NCBI GenBank assembly: GCA_038380435.1
Contig: JAWZYU010000034.1
Coordinates: 43,648,901 to 43,712,900 of the forward strand
Direction: 5' to 3'
DNA: 64,000 bases
DNA from: Ryuthela nishihirai
Lineage: Eukaryota; Arthropoda; Arachnida; Araneae; Heptathelidae
Below the pieces are notes generated by a model, which was not told the DNA's origin, searched no databases, and saw only the letters and a program-made list of their open reading frames with translations. Shown piece after piece: positions 24,501 through 32,745 of this stretch (its first letter is position 1; each line of letters begins with the position of its first letter). The translations under genes and the position numbers were made by a program.

Positions 24501-26947
24501 TTGAAATATCACTGGAAATCTTAATTTTCAAAATCTATCAAAATCTTATTTTCAACAATATTTTTTAAACAGATATTGAAATTAGAATATTTAACAGCAG
24601 ATGCTGATAAACCTAAGAATTTTCCTCAAAGTTAATTAAAACTCAAATAGATACATGCATACAAAATCCTCATTCAGCCATGAACTATGAAGGTCCTACT
24701 ACACTGTGTAATTTTGTTCTCCAGACAAAAATCCTATTCGCCGATATGTAGCTATGCATACGAGCAACATGGCCAAACCAATGCAGTCTCTCTTTGTGCA
24801 ATATGTTACTCGAAGGAGGTTGCTGATTCCTTCTAATCTCATCATTATTTACAAAGTGAAACCATCTAATGACCAAGATACTGCGTAAGCATCTAGAATC
24901 AGAAGCATCTAGTTTCCTGTTATCTTGTTTACACAGCGTCCAAGTTTCACTACCATAATTAACCCTAGAAAGAACCAAACTATTATACAGTCTAATTTTA
25001 GTCATTAGGTGTATACACCTATTTATCCACACTCTCCATAGATTCTTAAAATATCCCGGCAACAATCCCTATTGGTCTGTTAATCTCATGCTGCACATCA
25101 CCCAGTATCTGTTACATAGCTCCCAAGATAATTAAACTAAGACACTTGCTCAAGAGTGCAGCCATTCAAAGTAACTGAAGCACTATCTGCTTGACCAATT
25201 TTCATCACTTTAGTTTTTTCTCTGTTTATTACCAAAGCTATGCTATTACCGGTCTCATCAATAGCTCGAATGGAAGAGTTCATCTCATCAACGTCATTTG
25301 CCAAAAAGTCTAAATCATCAACATAATCTAAATCAAAAATTTTTGTATCTCCAGACCATTTAAGACCAAAATCTTTTCCTTGCAGTGAATTTCACATAAC
25401 ATAATAACCAAACTAAAGAGGAAAGGAGATAAAATGCACCCTTGTCGAACACCAGAAACAATGCTAAACCAATTGTACAAGCCTTACCAACTCTCACACA
25501 TGTGTTACTATCAACTCTCACTCAGTGTTATTATAGAGAGCTTTCATTATGTTAACTAACTTGTCTGGTATGCCACAAATTATGGCGTTCAACAGAGTCA
25601 AATGCCTTTTTGAAGTCAACAAAGCTAGTAACAAAATGTTTCTGAAACTCTTTAACCAAAACATTTCTCATTCTCGTCTCTTATGCTTTGGAGATACTTA
25701 TTATCTTCCCTCCCTGAAAAGAGAAATTTAAGATTATTTTTAAGAATCTGATTTATCTGCCCATCTGATCTCATGCAAGCTGAGAATATCTAAATTATAA
25801 TAGTGGAATTCTTGTGTGAGGACATCAAGAGAATAAACTCTGTGCAGAGTCCTCATATTTCAACTACCTATGGAGAGAAAATGGTTAATGGGATGTTTAA
25901 AGAAACTATGATTATTGAGAGAGGGAATGCTGACAATATCAAACAGCCCCCTAATTGTAGGCATGGGGCAAAGACCCATTTCCCCACTACCAAAGGCTGA
26001 ATCCATGTACACTGGAAGACTTCCTCTAATGTAGAATTTGTCAATGCCAGTAGAAGCAAGAGTTCAGGTGCCAGTGATGACCTCAACTCAGGATTATCCA
26101 TCAGCTTATATACATACTCTGGTATGTTTTTGGAGAGATGTGGGTTCAAGTCCCATATGTCAGCGAAAAATATTTTCCACAAAATATATATTGATATATT
26201 GATGTTGGAATGTCACCCAGGTAATGCTGTGATTGTCACCTATGTTAAAATCATTAATAACACTAAATAGCATGATGAGACTTTATTATTTCCATCTTAC
26301 TCAGCGCAATATGAAAAGAAATAGTTGCTACCCGTTGATCATAGATGGTGCTGAAAATCATTGGTGAAGTTTAAAGTCTTAAATTAGTGGAAAAAAGATG
26401 AGCCAGCATTAGTTAAATCAGTAAGAATACTCTGGCATGTTTCTGGAGAGATGCAGGTTCAAGTCCCATTTTCCACAAAATATTTATTTCTAATCTAAAA
26501 TTCTAATTCGTGTGATCAGCTTAAAACACCTCTCTGGGTGCCATGATACTGCAGAGTTCTTAGTATTCTGTTAGTAGAACATGTGGACAATTTGTGATAA
26601 AAAAAAAGAATTTAAAAATGCATAGACATTTAAAGGGATAGTTGTTTAAATTATGATTTTGTCTAATTCTTGGGTAACTCATATGGCAGCTGTTTGTTAT
26701 TGATGTAAGTAATCATGTTATGGATCATGTCATGGATGATGTAAGTAATCATGTTATGTGCATACTTTCTCTAAAAATTTACATTTCCTGTGATTTTCAG
26801 AAAGGATTTGTTAATGCTCTGGAGTTAACAACATCTGGAAAGTATCTAATAGCTGGACTAGGGCAAGAACATCGACTTGGTCGATGGTGGAGGATAAAAG
26901 AAGCGAGAAATGTAATAACAGTATTTGTGTGGGAAGATAAAAGTTGA
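525..26947 (+). CDS. RRP9: RRP9 / U3-55K, WD40 protein of the U3 snoRNP (5'-partial, 10 exons)
   Basis: RRP9 is a subunit of the U3 small nucleolar RNP, which acts in the nucleolus in 18S pre-rRNA processing. I joined ten exons: 525-566, 5602-5728, 8229-8353, 12007-12099, 15522-15622, 16894-17028, 19531-19593, 21476-21615, 22691-22770 and 26801-26947. All junctions are AG/GT, the phases agree, and the join is 1053 nt (350 codons plus TGA) without an internal stop. The product shows a run of WD40 repeats (GHQLSIT...SASKDCSIIKW, GHKGAISG...SASHDRSLKLW, FGHQDAIA...SGGRDNTLRIW, SGSDDGSIELW, ASGSQDGYVRLW). It ends with the family signature GQEHRLGRWWRIKEARN. Vertebrate RRP9 has about 475 residues, so roughly 120 N-terminal residues (usually acidic, with a nuclear localisation signal) should lie before position 1. 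The gene is apparently intact; introns run from 1.1 to 5.0 kb. Confidence 0.96.
613..895 (+). mobile_element. Old SINE-A remnant
   Basis: Weak matches to the head (TTTAAGTCCCA), the body (TTGATGAGAAGGGGAAC) and the module (GAAGGTTTCTATCTGTCTCC). Confidence 0.6.
1479..1722 (-). repeat. Repeat family C: tRNA-like sequence between 20-bp inverted repeats
   Basis: TTAAAAACATCTGGAAAAAA (1479-1498) is exactly inverted at 1703-1722. Inside, the - strand reads TGTGGTTTAATGGTTAGAGC (A box), CACTCTGGCATG and GTAGGTTTGATTCCCAC (B box). The acceptor-like ends TGATGTG and TGCATCA can pair. The anticodon arm is not canonical, so it is not called a tRNA gene. Confidence 0.6.
1994..2188 (+). mobile_element. 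SINE-B, missing the first bases of the head
   Basis: Starts at TATAGCGCGCTTGGCTACTG and ends CAGCTGCTTGAGGGGGTATT with a TTTA repeat tail. Confidence 0.9.
3610..3749. mobile_element. TTAA-ended MITE (piggyBac-like)
   Basis: A 140-bp element with near-perfect 32-bp inverted repeats. It begins TTAACCCTTTCACTACCATA and ends with the inverse. TTAA at both ends is the piggyBac target site. No coding content. Confidence 0.75.
3953..4010 (+). mobile_element. One end of a TTAA-type MITE
   Basis: TTAACCCTTTAATGCCCAAG followed by ATGGCC matches the end of the MITE family at 19281-19410. The other end was not found. Confidence 0.45.
4922..5068 (+). mobile_element. Old SINE-A 3' remnant
   Basis: CAACTGTCTCATAAACAG, CCATTCCACCTTTGTGTGCC and GTACCACTCAGCAGTAAAAC match the module. 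Confidence 0.65.
5602..5728 (+). CDS. RRP9: RRP9 exon b, first WD40 repeat
   Basis: Acceptor ttgttgtag, donor gtaagt. It encodes YKDSEPKIQ through GHQLSITCLV to SASKDCSIIK and ends in phase 1. Confidence 0.95.
5850..5930 (+). mobile_element. Degenerate SINE-B head
   Basis: AGTGATTAAGCAGTTAGTGT, GGGACCTGAGTTTAAATCCC and GATCTGACATG match the A and B box region only. Confidence 0.55.
7931..8124 (+). mobile_element. SINE-B, diverged
   Basis: AGCTGTCCTGTGGCTGAGTA to GTCAAGCAGGTGCTTAAGGG. RRP9 intron. Confidence 0.88.
8229..8353 (+). CDS. RRP9: RRP9 exon c
   Basis: Acceptor tttatag, donor gtaagt. It completes the Trp codon of WD40 repeat 1, then carries a basic linker (KTGKKIKAIPGGRKG) and the start of repeat 2 (CGHTAHILSIAISSDDKFL). 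Confidence 0.95.
9597..11061. mobile_element. Possible hAT-type element ends around LINE relic
   Basis: CAGTGTTTCTCAACTGATGG at 9597 and its loose inverse ending in GAGAATCACTG at 11061 resemble hAT terminal repeats. The 8-bp flanks (CTTTGAAG and TTTCAGAG) both fit nTnnnnAn but agree at only about half the positions. No transposase was found inside; part is the LINE relic. Confidence 0.35.
10085..10720 (-). pseudogene. Older LINE reverse transcriptase relic
   Basis: The - strand reads, in pieces, AVPKNFASIIIIPNL, then DEHYGFRSASGYMDQIFSL with RQILEKYLVLKP, then VTIFVDFKKAFGFADHYNL. These match the fingers region and motif A of LINE reverse transcriptases. It is heavily decayed and enclosed by possible hAT-type ends (9597-11061). 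Confidence 0.7.
12007..12099 (+). CDS. RRP9: RRP9 exon d
   Basis: Acceptor ttctgtag, donor gtaagt, 31 whole codons. It encodes ATGCRNNIINIWNP and the GHKGAIS start of the next repeat. A perfect 21-bp hairpin lies 33 bp past the donor (12133-12180). Confidence 0.95.
12133..12180. repeat. Perfect 21-bp inverted repeat with 6-nt loop
   Basis: Left arm ATTCAGTGGCATTTTAAAAAA, right arm its exact complement. It lies 33 bp after the donor of RRP9 exon d. Confidence 0.95.
12277..12478 (+). mobile_element. SINE-B, full length
   Basis: GCCCTTCCATGGCCGAGTGG to CAAGCAGCTGCTTGAGGGG. RRP9 intron after exon d. Confidence 0.92.
13757..15222 (-). mobile_element. Mariner-type (DD41D) transposon, nearly full length
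   Basis: The element is 1466 bp, flanked by TA target duplications (13755-13756 and 15223-15224). It has 94-bp terminal inverted repeats (13757-13850 and 15129-15222) that start CAGGGTGATTCAAAACTTA and differ at only about five places. The transposase reads on the - strand. It lies in an RRP9 intron. The close match of the two ends and the single short frame break suggest fairly recent insertion. Confidence 0.93.
13952..15026 (-). pseudogene. Mariner DD41D transposase, one frameshift and one stop
   Basis: ATG at 15026-15024 (MNRFTHQELVDMHLAYG). An N-terminal helix-turn-helix follows (TRAIAQQLGVSQSAVWQIL). The DDE catalytic motifs are all present: VLFTDEASFTHEG, WYQHDRAPAHS and SPDLSPMDFFLWG. 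The spacing from the second Asp to the Asp of PMDFF is 41 residues, counting the stop, which places it in the DD41D group. The frame shifts near 14500-14512 (HNSR versus IHVWAYDN), and a TGA interrupts it at 14218-14216. After the stop the same frame continues to 13952. It is not functional as it stands. Confidence 0.9.
15522..15622 (+). CDS. RRP9: RRP9 exon e
   Basis: Acceptor tttttcag, donor gtaagt. It encodes GLTFQNGKHQLISASHDRS, then LKLWNLDEMGYVET, and ends in phase 2. The mariner element at 13757-15222 sits in the intron just upstream. Confidence 0.95.
16894..17028 (+). CDS. RRP9: RRP9 exon f
   Basis: Acceptor ttggtag, donor gtatgt. It encodes FGHQDAIASID, SGGRDNTLRIWKI and EESQLVFQGHG, the best conserved part of the WD40 ring. 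It ends in phase 2. Confidence 0.95.
17251..17616 (-). mobile_element. SINE-A, diverged
   Basis: TTGGGTTGCATTGTTTTACC to CACTCCTGCCCCT, with many substitutions. RRP9 intron. Confidence 0.9.
18201..18247. repeat. Perfect 21-bp inverted repeat with 5-nt loop
   Basis: The arm starts TCATAGAGTAAACAATTTAG, exactly inverted at 18227-18247. RRP9 intron. Confidence 0.95.
18531..18929 (+). mobile_element. Old SINE-A
   Basis: GTTGATTCAGTTGGAGCACA at the head, CATGAGACTTTCATCTATCT and CACTCAAATGTGAGGTAAAG in the module. RRP9 intron. Confidence 0.8.
19281..19410. mobile_element. TTAA-ended MITE, related copy
   Basis: A 130-bp element from TTAACCCTTTAACGCTCAGA to TTGGGCATTAAAGGGTTAA. The ends are inverted repeats similar to those of 3610-3749 but more diverged inside. 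It lies in the RRP9 intron before exon g. Confidence 0.7.
19531..19593 (+). CDS. RRP9: RRP9 exon g (63 nt)
   Basis: Acceptor tattttag, donor gtaaga. It encodes VSMDCVRAINKQYFVSGSDDG, too short to be seen as an open frame on its own. Phases 2 and 2 fit the neighbouring exons. Confidence 0.93.
20724..21366 (+). mobile_element. Deleted Tc1-like element with transposase N-terminus only
   Basis: TA duplications flank it (20722-20723, 21367-21368). The ends AGCTCACTGGACAAAAAATT and its partner at 21336-21366 are inverted repeats of about 26 bp. Inside, 20900-21187 encodes a helix-turn-helix segment (SLSGKKVLSCLAEPKG, FAAFAGVLKHTVQRIFQQW). The DDE domain is missing, so it is a 643-bp non-autonomous derivative. 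It sits in the RRP9 intron before exon h. Confidence 0.8.
21476..21615 (+). CDS. RRP9: RRP9 exon h
   Basis: Acceptor ctttcag, donor gtaaat. It encodes SIELWSLQKKKPVFRLPKAH, then an insert SDPESSEPHWISAISSL typical of the family, then NSDLVASG. Confidence 0.94.
22691..22770 (+). CDS. RRP9: RRP9 exon i
   Basis: Acceptor atttacag, donor gtaagt. It encodes SQDGYVRLWMCDEEHRKLT and SISAISI and ends in phase 0. Confidence 0.93.
22913..22999 (+). repeat. Repeat family D, copy 1 of an 87-bp direct duplication
   Basis: ATATAACCTTAACTGGAAAG to CATTAGCTCTTGAGGC, almost identical to 23171-23257. This copy continues to about 23090 with AGTAGGGTGTGTCCTTGGAT, a region shared with 49320-49440. Confidence 0.9.
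23171..23257 (+). repeat. Repeat family D, copy 2
   Basis: 87 bp with three or so differences from copy 1. Confidence 0.9.
23985..24389 (+). mobile_element. Old SINE-A
   Basis: AGGGGTGGGTATGGTTCAGT at the head, then AGGTTTGAGTCTACC, and the module to TGTGTAAAAAAAATGCTCG. RRP9 intron. Confidence 0.85.
24685..25735 (-). pseudogene. LINE reverse transcriptase relic
   Basis: On the - strand the fragment holds motif A (VDFKKAFDSVERHNLW, about 25580-25620), then GIPDKLVNIMKALYNN in another frame. The catalytic YVDD box is at 25325-25314 in LDYVDDLDFLAN. The C-terminal region (LYNSLVLSRVNYGSETWTL, LRSILVIRWFHFVNNDEIRR, LHWFGHVARM) is typical of non-LTR retrotransposon proteins. Several frameshifts and stops make it dead. 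It lies in the last RRP9 intron. Confidence 0.88.
26105..26190 (+). repeat. Repeat family C fragment
   Basis: ACTCTGGTATGTTTTTGGAG, GGGTTCAAGTCCCATATG, TCAGCGAAAAATATTTTCC match the family C element at 1479-1722 (minus). Confidence 0.6.
26425..26490 (+). repeat. Repeat family C fragment
   Basis: ACTCTGGCATGTTTCTGGAG, CAGGTTCAAGTCCC and TTTTCCACAAAATATTTAT. The copy lacks CAGCGA. Confidence 0.6.
26801..26947 (+). CDS. RRP9: RRP9 last coding exon
   Basis: Acceptor gattttcag. It encodes KGFVNALELTTSGKYLIAG, GQEHRLGRWWRIKEARN and a short end VFVWEDKS with stop TGA at 26945-26947. The GRWWRIKEARN block is diagnostic for RRP9. Confidence 0.96.
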   Translation, partial: KGFVNALELTTSGKYLIAGLGQEHRLGRWWRIKEARNVITVFVWEDKS

Positions 26948-27225
26948 AGTGCAGTTTTAATTGTATAAACCTCAATATGTACAGTAAAAATCTTTAATTT
27001 TTTAATTGAAAAAAAAAATAGGTGCCTTGTTTCTATCTTTATGTTTATTGCCAAATTTCAAGGAAAGTTAGTTTCATCAGTTTTGCCAATCTATAGTTAA
27101 ATTTCATATATACATCATTTCTCTCTCTAAGTTTGGGCACTCTTGTCAAATAGCATATTTAGGATTGTGATATGAGGTCACTCATTGAGAATAGAATACA
27201 AGCACTCTAATATGAGTGTAGCATC

Positions 27226-27231
27226 AATAAA
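27226..27231 (+). promoter_or_regulatory. Probable polyadenylation signal of RRP9
   Basis: AATAAA 279 bp past the RRP9 stop codon is the first such hexamer downstream. The cleavage site was not determined. Confidence 0.55.
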
Positions 27232-27464
27232 TATCAGTCTACCATTTCTGTTCCTAAAACTGATTATTTTTGTGATATGCCACAAAAAAAAAGGCTTTGT
27301 ATGAAATTATGAACTGCTGTTGCTGATATGATGTAATTGTGTACAGAGTGCTAGAGTAGGTGCCTTGTTTTTTAAAATTTGTCTTAGAGAACTTAATAAT
27401 TTTTGGTTTAATCAGAATGTAGGATATTTTTTTAATGCAGTACTCTCTCGCTGACTGGGAGAAG

Positions 27465-28167
27465 TTACATTCGTGAAGATTGCCATAAACAGCTTGCACC
27501 CTGCTTTCAGTGAGAAAAGGGACATGAGGGCTTGGAAGGGCCACATCTGTCAGATGGAATGTTAAGCTGTATCCCTTGTGCAGGATTGGATTGGATTGTT
27601 TTACCTCTGAGCGGCACTTTTTTTGCACACCATGGGCTAAATGGCCAGGTCACATGGACCCCGAAGGCTCAGAGAAGGTTGGGGGAGGGGACCCACTGGA
27701 GCAGCTGTTGGGAGACAGATGGTAGCCTCCCGTCAAGGCCATCCAGCGTGTTCTTTAACGTGCACAGGGTATGGCTCTCCCGCACATTGGGCCACGGCTT
27801 AACGTCCCATCCGATGGACGACAGCCTTTCCAAGCCCATCGGTGTCCCCTACTGACCATGGGCAGGGCGGGGAATTTTGCGGAGATAAATCTCAATGCTG
27901 ACCCAGCTGGGACTCGAACCTGGGAACTACAGATTACGAGCCTGGCGCGCTACCGACTGAGCCACCCCCGCCCCTCCCTTGTGCAGGAGAACTACACCCT
28001 GTGCATGTTAAAGAACACACTGAATGGCCTTAATGGGAGTCTACCATCTGTCTCCTATTAGCTGCCCATTGAGTCCGCTTACAACACTTTTTTTTGAGCC
28101 CTTGGGATCCTTGTGATCTGGCCATTTAGCCCATTGTGTGAAAAAAAATGCTGCTCAGAGGTAAAAC
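27465..28167 (+). mobile_element. Old SINE-A interrupted by a younger one
   Basis: The body part runs from about 27465 to 27571 (CACCCTGCTTTCAGTGAG, GGCTTGGAAGGGCC). The module continues after the nested copy to 28167 (AAAATGCTGCTCAGAGG). The left limit is approximate. Confidence 0.75.
27586..27974 (-). mobile_element. SINE-A, full length, 14-bp TSD
   Basis: TSD TCCCTTGTGCAGGA at 27572-27585 and 27975-27988. It is inserted into an older SINE-A of opposite orientation in the intergenic region. Confidence 0.95.
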
Positions 28168-28430
28168 AATCCAATTCAGAAATCAGTCACGTTTGGTTGA
28201 AAGGGAAATATTTGTTATTGATTCTGTTCAAATGTAAAGATGCCTTGATATTTTAGAATTCTTTGCAATCTGAGCAACCAAGACATTAGTAGGTTTGACT
28301 GCAAAAGAAAGAGTTTTAGTTTCAAATCCTTTAAGCATTAACCTTTTTCAAATAAGTCTTTGCTTCTTTTACTCTTTCAGTCCTCATGTGCCTTATGGAG
28401 CAAGGGTTGGGTGGTGGCCATGTGCATACA

Positions 28431-28812
28431 GGGGCAGAGGTGGCTCAGTTGGTAGCATACCAGGTTCATAATCTGAAGTTACCAGGTTCAAGCCCCACCT
28501 GTGCCAGTGTTGAAATTTATCTCTACAAAACTCCCTGCCCTGCTATCAGTGAGTAGAAGATGCCGATGGGCTTGGAAAGGCTGCCAGTCATCAGATGGGA
28601 AGTTAAGCTGGACCCCATGTATGGGAGAGCCATGCCCCATGCATATTAAAGAACATGCTGGATAGCCTTGGTGGAAGGCTGTCATCTGTCTCCTAAGAGC
28701 TGTCCCGTGAATCCCCTTCCCCCCAACCTTCTCTGAGCCTAGGGGTCCTTGTGACCTGGCCATTTAGTCCATTGTGTGCAAAAATGTGCTACTCAGAGGT
28801 AACTCAACCCAA
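28431..28812 (+). mobile_element. SINE-A, older copy
   Basis: GGGGCAGAGGTGGCTCAGTT to GCTACTCAGAGGTAACTCAA. The loop reads TTCATAA instead of CTCGTAA. No clear TSD. Confidence 0.9.
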
Positions 28813-29560
28813 TATCAGAACATTAACACACTTTTTGATTAATATAAAATTATTGAATAATATATTATTTTTTATAAATTTACAATTAATAAAGTTTTTC
28901 GATTTATGTTTTTTTTTTTGGCAAGGATGTTTTAGTCAAAATAATAAATTGTACTCTTAACGATATTAAATTAACCAAATTAATTTTGAGATTGATAGTG
29001 TTAACTCTTTCCTCCGACAGAGTGACTAGGTCTAAATTTTGGGGCAGTTGTCTCAAACAAATGGCCTACAAAGTCATTTTGTGCAGCCCACAAGTAATAT
29101 GATCTATCATAATTATGGTAGTGAACTATGGCCTAGTAGCTTGGCTCAACTGATGTTTTTGAGCAAATCCTCAAATTCAAGAAAAATGACCATATTATGG
29201 AAAATATGGTCATTTTAGCAACAGATTTAGGCTTCTACAAATGTAATTTTGGTTTTTGCTTTGATATTACAAGTAAATACATTTAAATAAAAACAATCTC
29301 CTCTCCCTTTGAGAATGCTAATAAGGAATTTAATAAGGCTTTAGAGGAAAAAATTATTAAACTTATGAATATTTAATGCATTTTTCAAGAAAATTTTAGA
29401 CTTATTAAAAGGAGAAAATGTTATATTGCAATAATGGAAATCAAGTCTCTTCCCCCCTCCCCACCTCTACATTTTCTAGCTTCATTGAATTTCTTTGCTT
29501 GTCTCCACCCTTAAATTTTTTTTTATAGATCTGGATGTGTTGGGAAGTAATTGATTTGGC
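28813..29560. other. Intergenic AT-rich DNA between convergent genes
   Basis: No gene. Around 29038-29095 a decayed stretch (CAGTTGTCTCAAACAAATGG, GTGCAGCCCACAAG) recalls a hAT MITE end but is too weak to call. Confidence 0.6.
29183..29216. repeat. 14-bp hairpin in the intergenic region
   Basis: AAAATGACCATATT and its complement with a 6-nt loop. It is transcript-like but not followed by a clear T run, so no function is assigned. Confidence 0.8.
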
Positions 29561-29570
29561 CCTCATATGA

Positions 29571-29957
29571 GGGGGCGGGGGTGGTTCAGTCGGTAGCGTG
29601 CCAGGCTCGTAATCTGTAGTTCCCAGGTTCGAGTCCCAGCTGGGTCAGCGTTGAGATTTATCTCCGCAAAATTCCCCGCCCTGCCCACGGTCAGGGGACA
29701 CCGATGGGCTTGGAAAGGCCGCCGTCCATTGGATGGGATGTTAAGCCGTGGCCCCATGTGCGGGAGAGCCATACCCTGTGCACGTTAAAGAACACGCTGA
29801 ATGGCCTTGATGGGAGGCTACCATCTGTCTCCCAACAGCTGTTCCAGTGGGTCCCCTCCCCCAACCTTCTCTGAGCCTTCGGGGTCCATGTGACCTGGCC
29901 ATTTAGCCCATGGTGTGCAAAAAAGTGCCGCTCAGAGGTAAAACAACCCAACCCAAT
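29571..29957 (+). mobile_element. SINE-A, full length, 10-bp TSD
   Basis: TSD CCTCATATGA at 29561-29570 and 29958-29967. It lies between the two genes. Confidence 0.95.
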
Positions 29958-30148
29958 CCTCATATGATTTGAATTTGAGAACACCAGGGAATTTTATAAT
30001 TTCAATGTTACTAAGGACAGCTTAGAGCAATAGGAAAAACCCTTACTGAATTTAAGTCAAACTTCTTTGAATTAAATCTGAATTTATATTGATGAATAGA
30101 TCTATAAGTAGGCAGTTAATAAGAACACTTTTTCATAAAAAAGGAGCA

Positions 30149-30154
30149 TTTATT
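30149..30154 (-). promoter_or_regulatory. Probable polyadenylation signal of the VWC gene
   Basis: AATAAA on the - strand, 364 bp past the stop codon, the first hexamer I see there. The 3'UTR would span about 30130-30517. Confidence 0.5.
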
Positions 30155-30517
30155 TAACAGAACAAAAAATTTCACAATTGTAAATTACACACATTCATAA
30201 ACATGGATGGCTGTAAAAGGTTTGAGATTTTATAATACATATTTTCACAAAGTAACAATTGAGCTCTCCATAAAAGAGCGAAAAATTAGTTAAAATGACT
30301 TGTAAAAATAAATGACGTTACAAAAAAAATGAGGAAGCTTGCTTCAATAACTGAAGACACTGGAACTGAATTGTGGATTGATGCCCAAAAACTTGCAACA
30401 GCCAATATGGCAAAAGTTCCCTTCAGAGGTAACCCACCCTGCCATCTGCATTTTCTGTGGTAGATACAGATAATTGCATTTCTGCTGTTCGATTTCTCAT
30501 AATAATTCAGTAACTAA

Positions 30518-32745
30518 TCATTTTGTATCTACTGTTGCAGGTGATGTCTCAATATCACTAATTGTACTAGAAGCTGTGACTTGCTTTTCTTCATCATCAC
30601 CATTGTTGCTATCTTTTTCTGACTCACTTCTACCTTCGTGTTTAATTTCTTCTGAAGGAAGTGTTTTTTCCGTATCATCTATTTGATAGGTTTTGATTTT
30701 AGGACTTGTATCGGCGGTGATTATTGGTTCTGTTGGAGTTTCTTGCTGTTTCTCACCTTCTGCATCTTTCTTTTTAAGTTCATCATCCTCATTTGAAAGC
30801 TTGGAATCATCATTAATGTTTTCTCGTCCATCAGTATCCTCTGATGGCTCTCGTTTTTCACCAGGACTACTGGATTGATTAGAATCAGTTGCAACAGTTG
30901 TGGGTTCAGTGTGTAACTGTAAAGATTCTGAATCAGAGGCTTTATCAGAATATTCTTCGTTTTCCTCATCTTCACGCCCTTGGGCTTTATCATGAAACAG
31001 CTGAGGTTGACTAATTTCTTGTTCCTCTTCTGACTTATCATTGCTTTCAGAACTTATTTCTGTTCCTGTTTCTTTGACATCTTTTGAATCATCATCTTTG
31101 TGCTCAGTTTCATCTTTTAAAGTATCTTTCTCACTGTTTTCTTTGTCCTCACTTTCACGTGCTTCTAATACATCATCATTTTGCATTCCTTCATCAGTGA
31201 CAGTGTCTTCTGAGCTTTTTATTGTTTCTTTACTCTCTGTTTCTTCTACATGCCCTGAATCTTCAGCAGAGTCTTTTGGAAGATTTGAGTCGTCATTGTA
31301 TAGAGGTTGCTCACTAGATTCTGGTGTATTTACAGCAGTTGTGCTTGAATGTGTTTCTGACGATGAGGAGGGATCAAATGTTGCTTCATTGCTTAAATTT
31401 GCTGGTTCAAAGTTTTCTTCTTTTTCCTCTGACTTTTCAGAGACTTGGATTTTATCGTCTATGTACAAAATGGGTATTGGTACAAATGTTGTTGACTCAC
31501 TTGTAGATGGTGAGGAACTATCTTGCTCTGGAATTTCTTTGTTTTCACTTACAGCTATTGTTGTTGGGGCTTTATCAACTACTTCTCCTGGATTGTCATC
31601 TTTGGGTAATCCCTTTATTTCCTCGATTGGAGCTTCTGCTGCAGGTGGATCAGTAAGCTCTTTAGTATTATCTTGCACTTGAATACGTTCAGTTGATTCA
31701 TCATTATTCCTCAATAATGCTTCATTTGAAGGTTCATCGGTAGTCTTTGGCTCTTCAGTACAGTCATCCGTGCCTGCTGTTTGAGTGGTTTGTGTTAAAC
31801 TGTCAAGTATAGGTTCATTTCTACCTTGAATTTCATTGGTTTCAGAAGTAATTTCTTGTTCTTTGTTTGGCTCACTTATTGTACTAGTGCTACTTTGTGA
31901 AGAAGATGTAGTTATTGTACCTTCTGGTATATCATCCTTATCCTCACTCTTAAGTTGAATGTCATCCTTTTCTGACCCTTCATCAGTTTCTGGCAGATTA
32001 GATGTGACAGTTTCATCATCTTTTTCCTTAAAAATGGTAAATGAACTTTCAGATGGTGTATCTATGTTTGCATCATTTTTTATATCATTTTCTGATTTAA
32101 GAATAATCTCCACATCTTTTCCTGGTTGTGAGTCGTGATTTTCTTCTGCCTTGCCTTCAATAAGATCTGAAGGAAGATCAAAAATGTCCCTCGAATTTAA
32201 AGTTGTGTGTGATTCAGTATCTGCTTGTTGCTCAGTACGAGGTTCAGAAGTGGTCAGATCATCTAGCCTCACATTTAAAGTTGTGTGTGATTCAGTATCT
32301 GCTTGTTGCTCAGTATGAGGTTCAGAAGTGGTCAGATCATCTAGCCTCACATCATCTTTGTTTGCTTCCTTTTCTGCCACATTCGACAGTTGATCTTCAT
32401 TTTCCCTATGCTCTGGTGGATCATTTTCCTTTACGCTTTGAGGAACTTCTGATTCGGTAACTGAAGGCTGAGCTTGTTTTTCTTCCTGTTTTTCTTCTGT
32501 TTTTTCCTTTTTCTCTTCCGAGGTTTGTTCTTGGTCAGTCAGTTTCCCTTGTTCTTCATTAAGATGCTCTGCAGCTCCACCATAGAGATCTAGTTCTAAG
32601 CGTGGTGGTGGTTGTGTTCCTTCACTTTCATGTTTTATCGGTGCTAGTGTAGAAGAAGACTGCTCATCTTTCACAGCACCATCAGTAGCTGAAGGTTCAC
32701 TGTGTTCAGGGTTACTGGTATACAATGGTCCATCTGTTACAGAAA
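30518..32745 (-). CDS. VWC gene last exon, acidic low-complexity tail
   Basis: Acceptor ttttccag at 32746; the first codons read VSVTDGPLYTSNPEHSEP. It is open for 742 residues to a stop at 30518-30520. Runs such as EEKKEKTEEKQEEK, SESNDKSEEEQE and many SS/TT pairs mark it as disordered, with many possible O-glycosylation or phosphorylation sites. A 78-bp tandem duplication lies at 32196-32351. The exon looks maintained as coding: over 2.2 kb open in an AT-rich region. Confidence 0.92.

Larger units (their letters stand above)
22771..26800 (+). other. RRP9 last intron (4.0 kb)
   Basis: The family D duplication, an old SINE-A, the LINE relic and family C fragments. 23260-23980 and 26490-26800 are AT-rich with nothing recognised. 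Confidence 0.85.

Noticed and set aside
29568..29650. SINE-A heads as functional tRNA genes
   Set aside because: A and B boxes and the loop CTCGTAA are present, but the T-stem pairing is poor, the acceptor stem does not close, and each is joined to a SINE body with TSDs.
30693..31682. Ser-rich + strand open frames
   Set aside because: They are antisense shadows of the acidic-tail exon; Ser-rich frames are expected opposite Glu/Asp/Thr codons.
32723..32725. TTG as the start of the acidic 735-residue frame
   Set aside because: The frame is continuous with a good acceptor at 32746 and with VWC exon 4 in matching phase, so it is an internal exon, not a separate gene.
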